Part shown: in pieces, positions 17,079 to 26,727 of the stretch
Numbering within the stretch: the first letter of the stretch is position 1
Layout of the letters: the number at the start of each line of letters is the position of its first letter
Assembly (NCBI RefSeq): GCF_900086655.1
Contig: NZ_LT575476.1
Coordinates: 4,168,543 to 4,232,542, forward strand
Direction: 5' to 3'
Source of the DNA: Paenibacillus tuaregi
GTDB lineage: Bacteria; Bacillota; Bacilli; Paenibacillales; Paenibacillaceae
DNA: 64,000 nt
Notes under the pieces: generated by a model
The model's input: only the letters and a program-made list of their open reading frames with translations
The model's database searches: none
What the model was told of the DNA's origin: nothing
Translations under genes and position numbers: made by a program

Positions 17079-17768
17079 ATGAAAACAGCCAAAGGCATAA
17101 AAATATTACTCGTGGACGACGAGCCTCATATTCTTCAGTTCCTGGAGATGGGACTGGTTAATGAAGGATTTGAGGTGCAAACCGCCTCAGACGGAGCGGA
17201 CGCAATAGAGCAGGCGGCTGATTTCAAACCCCATGTTGTGATATTGGACGTGATGATGCCGGAAATGAACGGTTTCGAGGTTGTCAAAGAGCTGAAGGGG
17301 GACGGCAGCAGCCAGGTCGGGATTATTATGCTGACCGCCAAGGATGAGGTGGAGGACCGGGTTAAGGGTCTTACACTCGGGGCCGATGATTATATGGTGA
17401 AGCCATTCAGCTTCGAGGAGCTGCTGGCGCGCATTCAGGCCCGCTTGAGAAACCAGTTCCCTGATCTGCTCGGCGAGGTGGTTCAGGGCCCGTTCCGGCT
17501 TGATGACCGGAGGAAAGAGATTATATATATGGGCAAGGTGCTTGAGCTTTCACCTACAGAATACGAGCTATTAAAATTTATGATTATAAACTGCGGTATC
17601 GTGCTCAGCAAGACCCTTATCCTGGACCGGGTATGGGGGTACGATTTCGGTGGAGAAGAGAACATTGTGGAAGTATATGTGCGTTCTCTGCGGGAGAAGC
17701 TCGGCGACAAGGAGCATAAGCTGATCCGGACGCTCCGGGGCGTGGGCTATAGGGTGGATCTGCCATGA
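17079..17768 (+). CDS. OmpR/PhoB-family response regulator
   Basis: A 229-residue regulator: receiver domain (about 1-120, phosphoacceptor D57 in VVILDVMMPEM, switch lysine in VKPFSFEELL) and a C-terminal winged helix (about 130-228, ending IRTLRGVGYRVDLP). The ribosome binding site GAGAGGAAG precedes the ATG. It overlaps the kinase gene by 4 nt. It is divergent from the GT39/GT2/GtrA/GalU operon, and direct repeats suited to an OmpR-type dimer lie in the shared promoter region. Confidence 0.93.
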   Translation: MKTAKGIKILLVDDEPHILQFLEMGLVNEGFEVQTASDGADAIEQAADFKPHVVILDVMMPEMNGFEVVKELKGDGSSQVGIIMLTAKDEVEDRVKGLTLGADDYMVKPFSFEELLARIQARLRNQFPDLLGEVVQGPFRLDDRRKEIIYMGKVLELSPTEYELLKFMIINCGIVLSKTLILDRVWGYDFGGEENIVEVYVRSLREKLGDKEHKLIRTLRGVGYRVDLP

Positions 17769-19342
17769 TCCGCCGGGCTCGCGAGTGGGCCAGGGCCAGA
17801 CTGGTCCCGGGTTCCCTGCGCTCCCAACTGCTCGTCCGCTCGTTATTTATACTTGCCGCCCTCCTGCTTCTTATAGGTGCCCTGCAATATTGGCTGATGA
17901 AGGATTTTCTGTATCAAAGCCGGGCGGAGGGGCTTAGAGCCCAGGCAATGTCAGTTCCTATGGGACTGCTCAAGCGGCAGGAAGAAGCCCCTGGCCTAGA
18001 TGCGAGAACAGAAGTGGGAAGCGATACAGGCAGTTCTCCGGCGAACCCGAATCCGGATCAAGATGACGATGCGGATAAGCCAAGAAGCCAATCCGGCATG
18101 AATCAGGAAGGAAGGCCGTTTGTATTCAGGGATATCTCGCTTGCTCTGATCGATAGTGAGGGCAACTATACCGATGTTTCTGGCGAATTCGGAATGCAAT
18201 CCCCCCAGTTGGCTAAGACGGAATATGCCGGAATTGCTGCCGGAATTACAACTGGGCATAAAGAGCGCCGCGCTCCTGATGAATACAGAATTGTTCAGGA
18301 CTCTACAGGCACCGAGCAGCTGGTTGTGTTCAGCCCGCTCCGGCATCCGGGCCAACCGGGCAGTCTTATCCAGATGGGCACAAGCACAGAACCCCTGAAG
18401 GAGCAGCTTCTCCAGCAGCTGTTGATCTTTGTGGTCCTGTCCTGCCTGGCTCTGGCCGGTGGAATTCTCCTGTATATCCCGGTGCTGCGCAGAACACTTG
18501 TCCCGTTGTCCAGAATGGTGGAGGTTGTCCAGCAGACCGATGCCGGAAATTTAGCCGAACGGCTGCCGGTCTCGCAGGGACAGGTGGAAATTGACCGGCT
18601 GTCGCGTTCCTTCAACGGCATGCTGGAGCGGTTAGAGCACTCCTTCGAAGCTGAGCGGGAATCCAAGGAGCTGATGCGGCAGTTCATTGCCGATGCTTCC
18701 CACGAGCTGCGTACCCCGCTCACCTCGATCCATGGATTCCTGGAGGTGCTGCTGCGCGGAGCGGCCGACAATCCCGAGAAGCTTCATGCCGCCCTAACCA
18801 GCATGCACGGCGAATCCCGGCGCATCAACAAGCTGGTCGAAGACCTGCTTCTGCTCACGAAGCTGGATCAGGCTCCCCAGCTCCAGTCAGGGCCGCTGCG
18901 GCTGGATGCGCTTCTGCGGGAGATGCAGCCCCAGCTGCTCATGCTTGCCGGGAACCGGACAGTCCGCCTGGATGTCACGGCTGATGTGACGGTATGTGCG
19001 GACCCCGATAAGATGAAGCAGGTGGTGCTGAATCTGTTCCATAACGCGGTCCAGCATACCTTGGAAGATGGAGGCCTCATTACCCTCTCCCTTCACGCTT
19101 CCAAGGAGCAGGTGGACATGCGGATTCAGGATAACGGCAGCGGGATTGATCCCCAGCACCTGCTCCATATCTTTGACCGGTTCTACCGGAGTGAATCCTC
19201 CAGAACACGCAAATCAGGCGGTGCCGGACTCGGGCTCTCCATTACGAAGTCCATCGTTGAGGCCCATCATGGGACCATCCGTGCCGAAAGCACGCCCGGA
19301 GAAGGCACTTGCTTTCACATTACACTGCCTTCCGTAAATTAA
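17765..19342 (+). CDS. Sensor histidine kinase (HAMP-HisKA-HATPase)
   Basis: A 525-residue membrane kinase. Two membrane helices (about 25-45 and 220-240) flank an extracytoplasmic domain that includes an acidic, low-complexity part near residues 80-115. HAMP (about 240-295), HisKA with the phosphorylated His313 in SHELRTP, and HATPase (NLFHNAVQH near 422, DNGSGI, GAGLGLSI) follow. The start ATG overlaps the stop of the response regulator, so the two are coupled. The signal is unknown; the nearby envelope glycosylation genes suggest an envelope cue (inference). Confidence 0.93.
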   Translation: MIRRAREWARARLVPGSLRSQLLVRSLFILAALLLLIGALQYWLMKDFLYQSRAEGLRAQAMSVPMGLLKRQEEAPGLDARTEVGSDTGSSPANPNPDQDDDADKPRSQSGMNQEGRPFVFRDISLALIDSEGNYTDVSGEFGMQSPQLAKTEYAGIAAGITTGHKERRAPDEYRIVQDSTGTEQLVVFSPLRHPGQPGSLIQMGTSTEPLKEQLLQQLLIFVVLSCLALAGGILLYIPVLRRTLVPLSRMVEVVQQTDAGNLAERLPVSQGQVEIDRLSRSFNGMLERLEHSFEAERESKELMRQFIADASHELRTPLTSIHGFLEVLLRGAADNPEKLHAALTSMHGESRRINKLVEDLLLLTKLDQAPQLQSGPLRLDALLREMQPQLLMLAGNRTVRLDVTADVTVCADPDKMKQVVLNLFHNAVQHTLEDGGLITLSLHASKEQVDMRIQDNGSGIDPQHLLHIFDRFYRSESSRTRKSGGAGLGLSITKSIVEAHHGTIRAESTPGEGTCFHITLPSVN

Positions 19343-19409
19343 TTAGGTGGTTCAGCTTCCTTTGTATATTCAATATCTTCCGAAGAAGCATGTGGCAGGC
19401 CACAATAGC

Positions 19410-19455
19410 AAAGCGCCAGCCCAAGGATAGCCCCTTGGACCAGCGCTTTTTCTTT
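19410..19455 (+). terminator. Terminator after the two-component operon
   Basis: AAAGCGC...CCAAGG (from 19410) pairs with CCTTGG...GCGCTTT (to about 19449) with a short bulge, followed by a T-rich tract. Confidence 0.75.
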
Positions 19456-19523
19456 TACGAAAGGCCGTTCACTCTGCTGTAAGCTTACCTGCTTTGTAAC
19501 GGCCTCCCTTATAGTTCACTAAC

Positions 19524-19652
19524 TTACAGGAATATTGTACGGGATACAATTACAAGCAGAATGAATAGCACGAGAATAGTCCCAGTAGATGTGAATCCAC
19601 CGTATGCTCCACCAACGTTGCCGCCGCCGCAGCCTCCACCAATTCCAGACAT
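19524..19652 (-). CDS. YjcZ family sporulation peptide
   Basis: A 42-residue peptide starting MSGIGGGCGGG, with a Gly-rich head and one C-terminal hydrophobic helix (TGTILVLFILLVIVSRTIFL). This is the pattern of the short YjcZ/YhaA-type sporulation proteins of Bacillaceae and Paenibacillaceae, whose function is not known. A strong AAAGGAGGAG ribosome binding site lies just before the ATG at 19650-19652. The gene stands alone between the kinase and the divergent diguanylate cyclase. Confidence 0.85.
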   Translation of the reverse strand: MSGIGGGCGGGNVGGAYGGFTSTGTILVLFILLVIVSRTIFL

Positions 19653-19842
19653 TTGAACTCCTCCTTTTGTTATAGCGTACGAGACAGTTTATGTTTCCCA
19701 TCCAGGGCATGACATGGACAGCAACCCAAATGCCACCCAAGCGTTCTGTCTTTATTTCTGCCTCTAACCAGCCGATATACAATAAATAAAGGAACACATA
19801 GGTTTTTGGATGGCCTCACTTCATCAGGTAAGGAGAATGTTT

Positions 19843-21480
19843 GTGTCTTTTCGTTTGCGCACGTTTTTCACCCTCGCCTTTGCGGGCTTAATTATAGTGC
19901 TTACCGCGCTGTTAAGTCTGATTATTGGCCGGGAATCCTCCAAAGAGATCGAGAATACGATTGGCTCCTCACTTGCCGAGGTCTCCTATCAAATGGCGGA
20001 GAAGCTTGACTATTTCATGTGGTCACGGGCTGGCGAAATCCAGGTACTCAGCAAGCTGGATACGTTCCGCAGCCCAGGCAGCCCCGCTGATGTGCGAAGG
20101 CTGCTGGATGAACTCAAAACGAACTTTCCCGTCTTCACATGGGCCGGTCTTACGGACACCTCAGGGAAAGTGATTGCTTCCACGGACGGCATTCTGACCG
20201 GCGCGAACATTGCCGAACGTCCGGTTTTCAAAAACGCGCTTGCCAAGTCTTTTATCGGGGATGTGCATGATGCCAAGCTGCTTGCCAAGCTGCTTCCCCA
20301 TCCAAGCGGGGAGCCGCTGCAATTTGTCGATATCAGCACACCTGTATTCGGCAAGGATGGCAAGCTGACCGGGGTATTAGCCGCCCACTTAAGCTGGGAA
20401 TGGTCGCGCGAAGTCGAGAAGTCCATCCTGCTTCCGCTGGAGAACCGCCTCGAGAAGCTGGACATTATCGTCATCAGCAAGAAAGACAATACCGTCATTC
20501 TCGGCCCCAAGAGCATGCTTGGCAAGCCTCTAAATTCGAACATGACTGCTGAGGCGCAGTCCGGAAAGAATCATTGGGAAACCGCAAGGTATCCTGACGG
20601 CAAGTCCTATCTCACTGGCTATGCTTATGGAAAAGGTTACTTGACCTATCCCGGACTTGGCTGGTCCATCCTGATCCGCCAGCCGGTAGAGGTAGCCTTC
20701 GCCTCAGCGGATAAACTCCGGATGATGATCCTTATGACCGGGATTATTGCAGCTGTTCTGTTCGCAGCCTTGGGATGGGTGGTTGCCGGGTGGGTAGCAG
20801 GACCCTTGAGCCAGATTGCCAAGGCCGCCGATCGACTGCGCCGGGGCGAGCCGGCCGAAATCCCGCATTACAAGCATATTCGGGATATTGAGGAGCTCTC
20901 CTCATCGCTGCGCAATCTGGTAGCCGATCTCACCCATACTGAAGATAAGCTCGGGGAAATGTCGGTCCTCGCTATGCATGATAAGCTCACCGGGCTGCCT
21001 AACCGGATTGCACTTAGTGACTTTCTCTCGCAGGCCCAGCGGGAAGTTACTGGGAGATCCTCTACGCTCACCATTCTGTATATGGATCTGGATGGATTCA
21101 AAGCTGTTAATGATTCATTGGGCCATCCGTCCGGGGACAAGCTGCTTCAGCTGGTCGCCCAGCGACTCAAGGAGGTTGTGCGTGAAGAAGAACTGGTCTG
21201 CCGCATGGGCGGGGATGAATTTGTCATCGTGTTATGTACTTCGGTCCACAAGCCGTTAACCGAAGCCAAGGTCGTGGCCGACCGGATCATTAACTCGATC
21301 AATCAGCCGTTTGAACTGGATGGCCAGAGGGTAGCCATCGGCTGCAGTATTGGTGGCGCCATCTATCCGGCGGACAGCCCGGACCCGGTTGAAGTGCTTA
21401 ACCAGGCGGACGAGGCGCTGTATCTCTCCAAGGGCGCCGGCAAGAACTGCGCGACTTTTATCTCCAAGCAAGCCGTATAA
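19843..21480 (+). CDS. Membrane diguanylate cyclase (Cache-HAMP-GGDEF)
   Basis: A protein of about 545 residues that should make cyclic di-GMP. An N-terminal helix (about 8-30), an extracytoplasmic double-Cache sensor (about 35-280), a second helix (about 285-310), HAMP, and a GGDEF domain with an intact GGDEF active site (residues 456-460 from this start). The start is uncertain. GTG at 19843 has AAGGAG 7 nt before it and is preferred; ATG at 19837 and ATG at 19810 are in the same frame but poorly spaced. Confidence 0.88.
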   Translation: MSFRLRTFFTLAFAGLIIVLTALLSLIIGRESSKEIENTIGSSLAEVSYQMAEKLDYFMWSRAGEIQVLSKLDTFRSPGSPADVRRLLDELKTNFPVFTWAGLTDTSGKVIASTDGILTGANIAERPVFKNALAKSFIGDVHDAKLLAKLLPHPSGEPLQFVDISTPVFGKDGKLTGVLAAHLSWEWSREVEKSILLPLENRLEKLDIIVISKKDNTVILGPKSMLGKPLNSNMTAEAQSGKNHWETARYPDGKSYLTGYAYGKGYLTYPGLGWSILIRQPVEVAFASADKLRMMILMTGIIAAVLFAALGWVVAGWVAGPLSQIAKAADRLRRGEPAEIPHYKHIRDIEELSSSLRNLVADLTHTEDKLGEMSVLAMHDKLTGLPNRIALSDFLSQAQREVTGRSSTLTILYMDLDGFKAVNDSLGHPSGDKLLQLVAQRLKEVVREEELVCRMGGDEFVIVLCTSVHKPLTEAKVVADRIINSINQPFELDGQRVAIGCSIGGAIYPADSPDPVEVLNQADEALYLSKGAGKNCATFISKQAV

Positions 21481-21500
21481 ACGTGAAAAGCGCCTTAACT

Positions 21501-21539
21501 CTAAAGAATCCCCCGCCTACCCGGCGGGGGATTCTTTAG
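21501..21539. terminator. Strong hairpin after the diguanylate cyclase
   Basis: CTAAAGAATCCCCCGCC (21501-21517) pairs perfectly with 21523-21539 around a 5-nt loop. There is no clear T-tract on either side, so termination is likely but not certain; it lies between convergent genes. Confidence 0.6.
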
Positions 21540-21726
21540 GCATAAGCATGTCTCGCCTGATTGTGACATGCTGCTGCCATCCGTGGACCGGCACGGTTGG
21601 GAGACTGGCCGGTCCTATATATATAAGGCGAAGAAGAGGGATGTCCTAACTATACCTCCGTTTACTTAAATAAACCTTATAGTAATCTGAAGATCAGATT
21701 AAAATTGTAAAATGCAGCTGCTTCTA

Positions 21727-22821
21727 CTATTTAATCACACCAGCGAAGGCAAGCCGGAAGTCTGTCCCTGTACAGCCATCTGCACTGCCGTGGATGACTT
21801 CAAGCTCGAACCGGTGACTGCCCTTCGGAAGATCGTCCGCAATCAGCTCCAGCCGGAACCAGCCCTCATCTCCCACCCAGGAAGGACGGTCACGAGATGA
21901 TACTTTGAAGTCTCCCCCGTCCAGACGGTAGCGGAATTCAGCTGAGGATTTGCCGAAGTCAAATCCAAGCGCAAGTCCCCGGCCTTCAAAGCTGAACTCC
22001 AGCTTCGCCCCGACGGCCGCCGTCTCAAGCACCTGGTCAATCCACTCCAGGTTGACCCATCGACGGATGACCCAAGGACCCTCACACTTGATCTCCTCGA
22101 AGGGCAGTAGCTCCAGATGTTCCCAGTTCCCGGCGTTTATAGGAGCAGGTCTGTCCTCACAGGCGGCAGGTCCGGTCCCATTTGGCTGGGCAACCAGTTC
22201 CTGCTCAAGGAAACGGATGACACTCTGCGCGTAGCTTAAACTGCCGCGATGAGTGGGATGCAGCCCGTCAGGAAGCCATTCCTGCCATCTCATACGGCCT
22301 TTCTGTACCTCATCCAGCGCATACCTGCCCATCCAGACGGAGCCAAGCCCATAATGCTCCCCGAGCTGTTCAAGCTCGGCAATGGAGTCCGGCACTCCGC
22401 CCGTCATCATGATCTCGTACATCTCCTGCATGTAAGTATAAGTGAGGACCACATCCCGGCCTGTCCCAGCCAACAGCTGACGGATCAGCCCCTCACGTGT
22501 CCGGGCCCGCTTCTCCTTCGGCTCACCATAATCATTAACCGCATATTCAACGAAGACAAGATCGCATCCGCGGTTAATCAGATCCCGCTGTGCGCGGAAT
22601 GCGGCCAGATCACTGCCCGTAGCGCCAATAGCCGCGTTCTCCACATATATTCTCACCTGTGGGAAAGTCTCCGCGAACCACGAAATGACCGGCTCCGGCC
22701 AGTTGTGACGTGGTCTTGCATCGGTAATCGACCCTCCGATGAATCCAAGGGTCAGAGAACCCTTACGGATTCCCTCCAGGGTCCGCTTCAAACCTCCACG
22801 ATGATTCCAAATCTGTGTCAT
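21727..22821 (-). CDS. SGNH/GDSL-type esterase
   Basis: A 364-residue protein. The N-terminal half is an SGNH hydrolase with the block I serine in GGSITD (S31) and the catalytic Asp/His in LPDGLHPTHRG; the C-terminal half (about 225-364) is a beta-rich domain as seen in carbohydrate esterases. There is no signal peptide, so it acts in the cytoplasm. Its place at the end of the mannan operon suggests removal of acetyl groups from imported manno-oligosaccharides (inference). It starts 21 nt after the CE7 gene. Confidence 0.85.
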   Translation of the reverse strand: MTQIWNHRGGLKRTLEGIRKGSLTLGFIGGSITDARPRHNWPEPVISWFAETFPQVRIYVENAAIGATGSDLAAFRAQRDLINRGCDLVFVEYAVNDYGEPKEKRARTREGLIRQLLAGTGRDVVLTYTYMQEMYEIMMTGGVPDSIAELEQLGEHYGLGSVWMGRYALDEVQKGRMRWQEWLPDGLHPTHRGSLSYAQSVIRFLEQELVAQPNGTGPAACEDRPAPINAGNWEHLELLPFEEIKCEGPWVIRRWVNLEWIDQVLETAAVGAKLEFSFEGRGLALGFDFGKSSAEFRYRLDGGDFKVSSRDRPSWVGDEGWFRLELIADDLPKGSHRFELEVIHGSADGCTGTDFRLAFAGVIK

Positions 22822-22842
22822 ATGTCAGTCCTCTTTCCCCTA

Positions 22843-23805
22843 CTATAATTCAGACATAACCTGAAACACTTTATCTGATAGATAAGGCATATACTCATGT
22901 CCATATTCATGATAGAGCAGTACGTCCTTCTCGGACTTAATCTTGTTGTAGGCGGCAAATTGGGTAGAAGGCGGACATATCGGATCGCTTAGTCCCGTGA
23001 TCCACAGCACCTTCGCTTTAATGCGGTCCGCAAGATTCTGAATGTCAATATAACCGAGCCTGTGGAATACTTCATCCTCGCGCTGATGGTTCGGATCGAA
23101 CATCCGGAAGTAATACACAAGCTCTTCATACGCGCTGCTCGTAATATTCGTCTCCCAGGCTCTCTTATAGTCGGACAGGAAAGGATGCACTGGCACGAGC
23201 ATCTTCACCCGGGGCTCCAGGGACGCACACGCTACAGCCAGGGCTCCGCCCTGGGATTGTCCGTATACACCGATGCGCTCCGGATCTACCCCTTCCATGC
23301 CCATTAGAATTCTTACCGTCTGCACCGTATCAAGAAATACATTCCGGTAATACAGTTTGTCAGGATTCGGATCATCCAGCCCCCGGATGATATGTCCGCG
23401 AATCGTAGTCCCTTTCACATTCAGATTATCCTCGGACAAGCCTCCTTGTCCCCTGCAATCCAAAGCCAGGACGGTAAAGCCGTGTGCAGCATAGGCCGCT
23501 TTCTCAAGCCAGTCTCCGCTGTCACTAGAGTATCCGTGAAAAATCGCCAGGCCAGGCCCTTTACGATCTGCCAGCTTTCTGGGTCTGGCCATTTTGCAGT
23601 GAACCCTCGCCCCGCCTACGCCCGTGAAATATAAGTGAAAACACTCTGCCAACTCCGTCTGGAACTGAGCGGGGACAAGCTCATAATCCAGGCCCTGCTC
23701 TTCTAACTCCTGCAGCGCCCGCTCCCAGTACAGGTCAAAATCATCAGGCTTCGGACTTCTTCCCCCATATGTCTTCAATTCCTCTATCGACATTTCAAAA
23801 GCCAT
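22843..23805 (-). CDS. Acetyl esterase, CE7 family (acetylxylan esterase-like)
   Basis: A 320-residue alpha/beta hydrolase of the AXE1/cephalosporin-C deacetylase family. The nucleophile is S184 in GQSQGG, with D274 (GLSDPICPPST) and H303 (YHEYGHEYMP) completing the triad; length is the family's usual. Such enzymes remove acetyl groups from short oligosaccharides in the cytoplasm. The ATG at 23803-23805 is chosen because AGGAGAG lies 6-8 nt before it; a TTG six codons upstream is part of that site. With the SGNH gene it gives two deacetylases, fitting acetylated glucomannan as substrate. Confidence 0.9.
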   Translation of the reverse strand: MAFEMSIEELKTYGGRSPKPDDFDLYWERALQELEEQGLDYELVPAQFQTELAECFHLYFTGVGGARVHCKMARPRKLADRKGPGLAIFHGYSSDSGDWLEKAAYAAHGFTVLALDCRGQGGLSEDNLNVKGTTIRGHIIRGLDDPNPDKLYYRNVFLDTVQTVRILMGMEGVDPERIGVYGQSQGGALAVACASLEPRVKMLVPVHPFLSDYKRAWETNITSSAYEELVYYFRMFDPNHQREDEVFHRLGYIDIQNLADRIKAKVLWITGLSDPICPPSTQFAAYNKIKSEKDVLLYHEYGHEYMPYLSDKVFQVMSEL

Positions 23806-23831
23806 TCCGCTCTCTCCTCTCAATGCCCAAA

Positions 23832-23852
23832 CAGCCCGTCTGAGACGGGCTG
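23832..23852 (-). terminator. Hairpin between GH113 and CE7 genes
   Basis: CAGCCCGT (23832-23839) and ACGGGCTG (23845-23852) form a GC-rich hairpin; on the minus strand it is followed by only TTT. It may weaken rather than stop read-through in the mannan operon. Confidence 0.45.
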
Positions 23853-23873
23853 CGGATTATACGAACTTATTAA

Positions 23874-24800
23874 TTATTTCGCGTAGAACTCCTTGATCAC
23901 CTGCTCTGCAGGCTTGCCAAACACATCATATCCATCGTTCCCAGATGCTTCAGCCTCCGCGTATAACAGATGATTCCAGTCCCACAGGCCGAATCCCTGC
24001 ACCCACTCCCTCCGGGCGCATTTGTCGAACATGTCCCTGTAGAAATCAGCCTGCTCCTCTACATTTACACTTCCCTCATGATTCCAGTCATTCGGAATCC
24101 GGGAAGAGCCTGTACGGCTCGGACAGCCCGCCTCCGCGAAGAAGAACGGCTTGCCAAATGACTTCACGATCTCCCCAATCCGATCAAGCTGCCTATCCCA
24201 ATCCCCTAAAGGATAGTAACCGCTGGAGGAAATCACATCCACGGCATCCCACCAACTTACATTCCCTTCCTGGTATTTGTCCGTGTTATAAGTAACAGGT
24301 CCATGATAATGCTTACGAACCTTGGCGATCACTTCACGCCATTCATCAGCGCGCCGCTCCGTCTGAACCATCTCACAGCCCGCAATATACATATCACAGC
24401 CGCATGCCTCGGCGATCCGGGCATAATGCTCCTGATACTCCGTATAACTGGCGAACCAGTCACGCCATTTCGGCTCGCACGGCACATCAAGATCGAAGAA
24501 ATTGATATGCGCCCGCCAGGTGCCGTCCGTGACATTCACGGTCGGCTTAAGAATCGTCTTGAGTCCGAGGCTCTGGGCGTAGCGAATCATAACAGCAAGC
24601 TCTTCATCACTGACCATATGATCCCCTGTATAATCAATCACCGTAGATTGGGGTTTAGCCTGGTGAGCGGCCAAGGCAAAGATCACGTGGGTAGTTCCTG
24701 TTCTTTCCTGCAGCAGCCGAAGCGATTCCTTCGCCTCAGGCTTCAGAAATTCCCCTTTACGGGCCATCCAGCCGTAAGTAAATCCCTTGATGTATTCCAT
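23874..24800 (-). CDS. Glycoside hydrolase family 113 (beta-mannanase-like)
   Basis: A 308-residue TIM-barrel enzyme without signal peptide, resembling GH113 beta-1,4-mannanases. The likely acid/base is E143 (AGCEMVQTERR) and the nucleophile E223 (FFFAEAGCPSRTG); they are 80 residues apart, as known for GH113 enzymes (E151/E231 in the Alicyclobacillus enzyme). The start is the ATG at 24798-24800, with AAGGAGGG 10 nt before it, 16 nt after the stop of the GH130 gene. It probably trims imported manno-oligosaccharides in the cytoplasm. Confidence 0.85.
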   Translation of the reverse strand: MEYIKGFTYGWMARKGEFLKPEAKESLRLLQERTGTTHVIFALAAHQAKPQSTVIDYTGDHMVSDEELAVMIRYAQSLGLKTILKPTVNVTDGTWRAHINFFDLDVPCEPKWRDWFASYTEYQEHYARIAEACGCDMYIAGCEMVQTERRADEWREVIAKVRKHYHGPVTYNTDKYQEGNVSWWDAVDVISSSGYYPLGDWDRQLDRIGEIVKSFGKPFFFAEAGCPSRTGSSRIPNDWNHEGSVNVEEQADFYRDMFDKCARREWVQGFGLWDWNHLLYAEAEASGNDGYDVFGKPAEQVIKEFYAK

Positions 24801-24816
24801 GTGGCTGGCTCCCTCC

Positions 24817-25839
24817 TTACATAATTCCGATTTCCTGGTCATCCCCAACTACTTCATTGGTCTCGATAACATAATTCACAATCTCATCCACTGTGGTATA
24901 AGCAACACCTACATAGGTATCCGCTGCGCCGTAGTAAATCGCGATTCTTCCTGTTTCGGCATCATGCAGCGTTGCACATGGGAACACCACATTGTCTACA
25001 AAACCTCTCTCTTCATACCATTCTTCCGGAGTAAGCACATAGTTGGAAGAACGGTATTTCACTCTTGACGGCTCGTCTTTGTCAAAGATCACAGCGCCCA
25101 TGCTGTAGACGAGGCCATTGCAGGTTCCGGTTACCCCGTGATAGAACATCAGCCAGCCTTCGGAAGTCTCAATTGGTGCTGGTCCGCCGCCGATCTTCAC
25201 GGACTGCCACCATCCGTCACCACCCTTGGACATCACATGACGATGCTTGCCCCAGTATACGAAGTCAGGGCTTTCACTTAAGAAAACATCACCGAACGGG
25301 GTATGTCCACTGTCGCTCGGACGGGACAGCATAACATAATTACCGTTAATTTTCCGCGGGAAAAGAACGCCGTTACGGTTGAACGGCAGGAAAGGATTCT
25401 CAAGCCGCACAAAGGTCTTGAAGTCATCGGTCTTCGCAACACCGATAGCTGCACCATAGAAATCCGTACACCAGATAATATAATAAGAGTTCTCCACCTT
25501 CACAAGACGTGGATCATAAGCATACCGCGGCTGGAAAGGCTGGCCTTGCTCGTCGACAAACTCAATCCGCTTCTCATCAATCGTCCAGTTGAGCCCATCC
25601 TCACTTGTTCCCATGTGAAGATGAGGGCGGCCGTTAATCGTCTCGGCTCTGAACACACCGATAAATTTGCCTTCATAAGCGACAACCGCGCTGTTGAAAA
25701 TGCGCGCAATCCCTTTAGCGGGATTTCTGTGAATGATCGGATTCTCCGTATGTCGCCATACAGGCCCCACAGCGCCTGCCGGCTTATCCTGCCAAGGCAT
25801 TTTGTCCAGTTTCTCTCCAATAATTTTGTACTGTCCCAT
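24817..25839 (-). CDS. GH130 beta-mannoside phosphorylase
   Basis: A 340-residue five-bladed beta-propeller enzyme of family GH130, probably the beta-1,4-manno-oligosaccharide phosphorylase branch (GH130_2). It would use phosphate to release mannose 1-phosphate from manno-oligosaccharides. Family features include an early RIFNSAVVAYEGKFIGVFR strand, YDPRLVKV and the C-terminal IAIYYGAADTYVGVAYTT. AAAGGAGA precedes the ATG. It lies between the importer and GH113. The exact linkage and chain-length preference cannot be read from sequence. Confidence 0.88.
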   Translation of the reverse strand: MGQYKIIGEKLDKMPWQDKPAGAVGPVWRHTENPIIHRNPAKGIARIFNSAVVAYEGKFIGVFRAETINGRPHLHMGTSEDGLNWTIDEKRIEFVDEQGQPFQPRYAYDPRLVKVENSYYIIWCTDFYGAAIGVAKTDDFKTFVRLENPFLPFNRNGVLFPRKINGNYVMLSRPSDSGHTPFGDVFLSESPDFVYWGKHRHVMSKGGDGWWQSVKIGGGPAPIETSEGWLMFYHGVTGTCNGLVYSMGAVIFDKDEPSRVKYRSSNYVLTPEEWYEERGFVDNVVFPCATLHDAETGRIAIYYGAADTYVGVAYTTVDEIVNYVIETNEVVGDDQEIGIM

Positions 25840-25891
25840 GATAGATTTCTCCTTTGATTAATATGTCTATATATTTTGGATAGAGCTCGTG

Positions 25892-26725
25892 TTACTTTAC
25901 GGAACCTTGGGCAAAACCGTTATAGATATACTTTTGCAAGGATACAAAAGCAATGGTAATCGGAATGATTGAGATAATGATCGCCGCGCAAATGACTTCC
26001 CACTGCGAGCCGTACGGCCCTTTAAATTTGAACAGCGCTGTGGATATCACCTGCAAATCCTGGCTCGGCATGTACAGGAAAGGTGTGTAGAAATCGTTGT
26101 AAATGTTGACCCCTTTCACAATAATGACGGTTACGATAGCCGGCGCAAGCAGTGGAAGAATGATTTTGAAGAAAATCGTAAAGTAAGATGCACCGTCAAG
26201 CATGGCCGACTCATCCAGCGACTCGGAGATCGAATCGAGGAATTGCAGGAAAATGTAAACTGCGATAATATCTGTACCCAAATACAGCAGGATCGGAGCA
26301 AAACGGGTATCTACCAAATGCAGAAAATCGATAATTTTGAACGTGGCCACTTGTGTGGTTACGCTTGGAATCAGGGTAGCCAGCAGAAAGGCTCCCATCA
26401 GCAGCTTGCTTCCCCGGAACTTGAACCGGCTGAGCACAAAGGCGATCATCGAGCCAATCAATGTCGCACCGGCAATCGAGACGATGACGATAAAGATTGT
26501 GTTTGCGAAGCCAAGCAGCATTTTCCCGTCCACAAAGGCTTTCCGGTAATTATCGAAGTTGAGCCAGTTAGTCGGAGGCTGAAGCGGACTCGTTGTAGAA
26601 TACTCCTGGCCTGTCTTGAGTGAAGCGAACAGAACCACCACAATCGGAATTAATACAACGAAAGCAGCAAGAATCAAAGAGAGGTATTTAAATATGCCGG
26701 CTGTTGCATACTTGAGTCTATACAT
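25892..26725 (-). CDS. Sugar ABC transporter permease (MalG type)
   Basis: A 277-residue permease with six membrane helices. The ESAMLDGASYFTIFFKIILP segment is the EAA loop that contacts the ATPase. With the 292-residue permease encoded just upstream (2 nt apart) and the lipoprotein it forms a CUT1 importer for manno-oligosaccharides. No ATPase gene is present in the locus, so a shared MsmX-type ATPase encoded elsewhere is expected. Confidence 0.93.
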   Translation of the reverse strand: MYRLKYATAGIFKYLSLILAAFVVLIPIVVVLFASLKTGQEYSTTSPLQPPTNWLNFDNYRKAFVDGKMLLGFANTIFIVIVSIAGATLIGSMIAFVLSRFKFRGSKLLMGAFLLATLIPSVTTQVATFKIIDFLHLVDTRFAPILLYLGTDIIAVYIFLQFLDSISESLDESAMLDGASYFTIFFKIILPLLAPAIVTVIIVKGVNIYNDFYTPFLYMPSQDLQVISTALFKFKGPYGSQWEVICAAIIISIIPITIAFVSLQKYIYNGFAQGSVK

Positions 26726-26727
26726 AT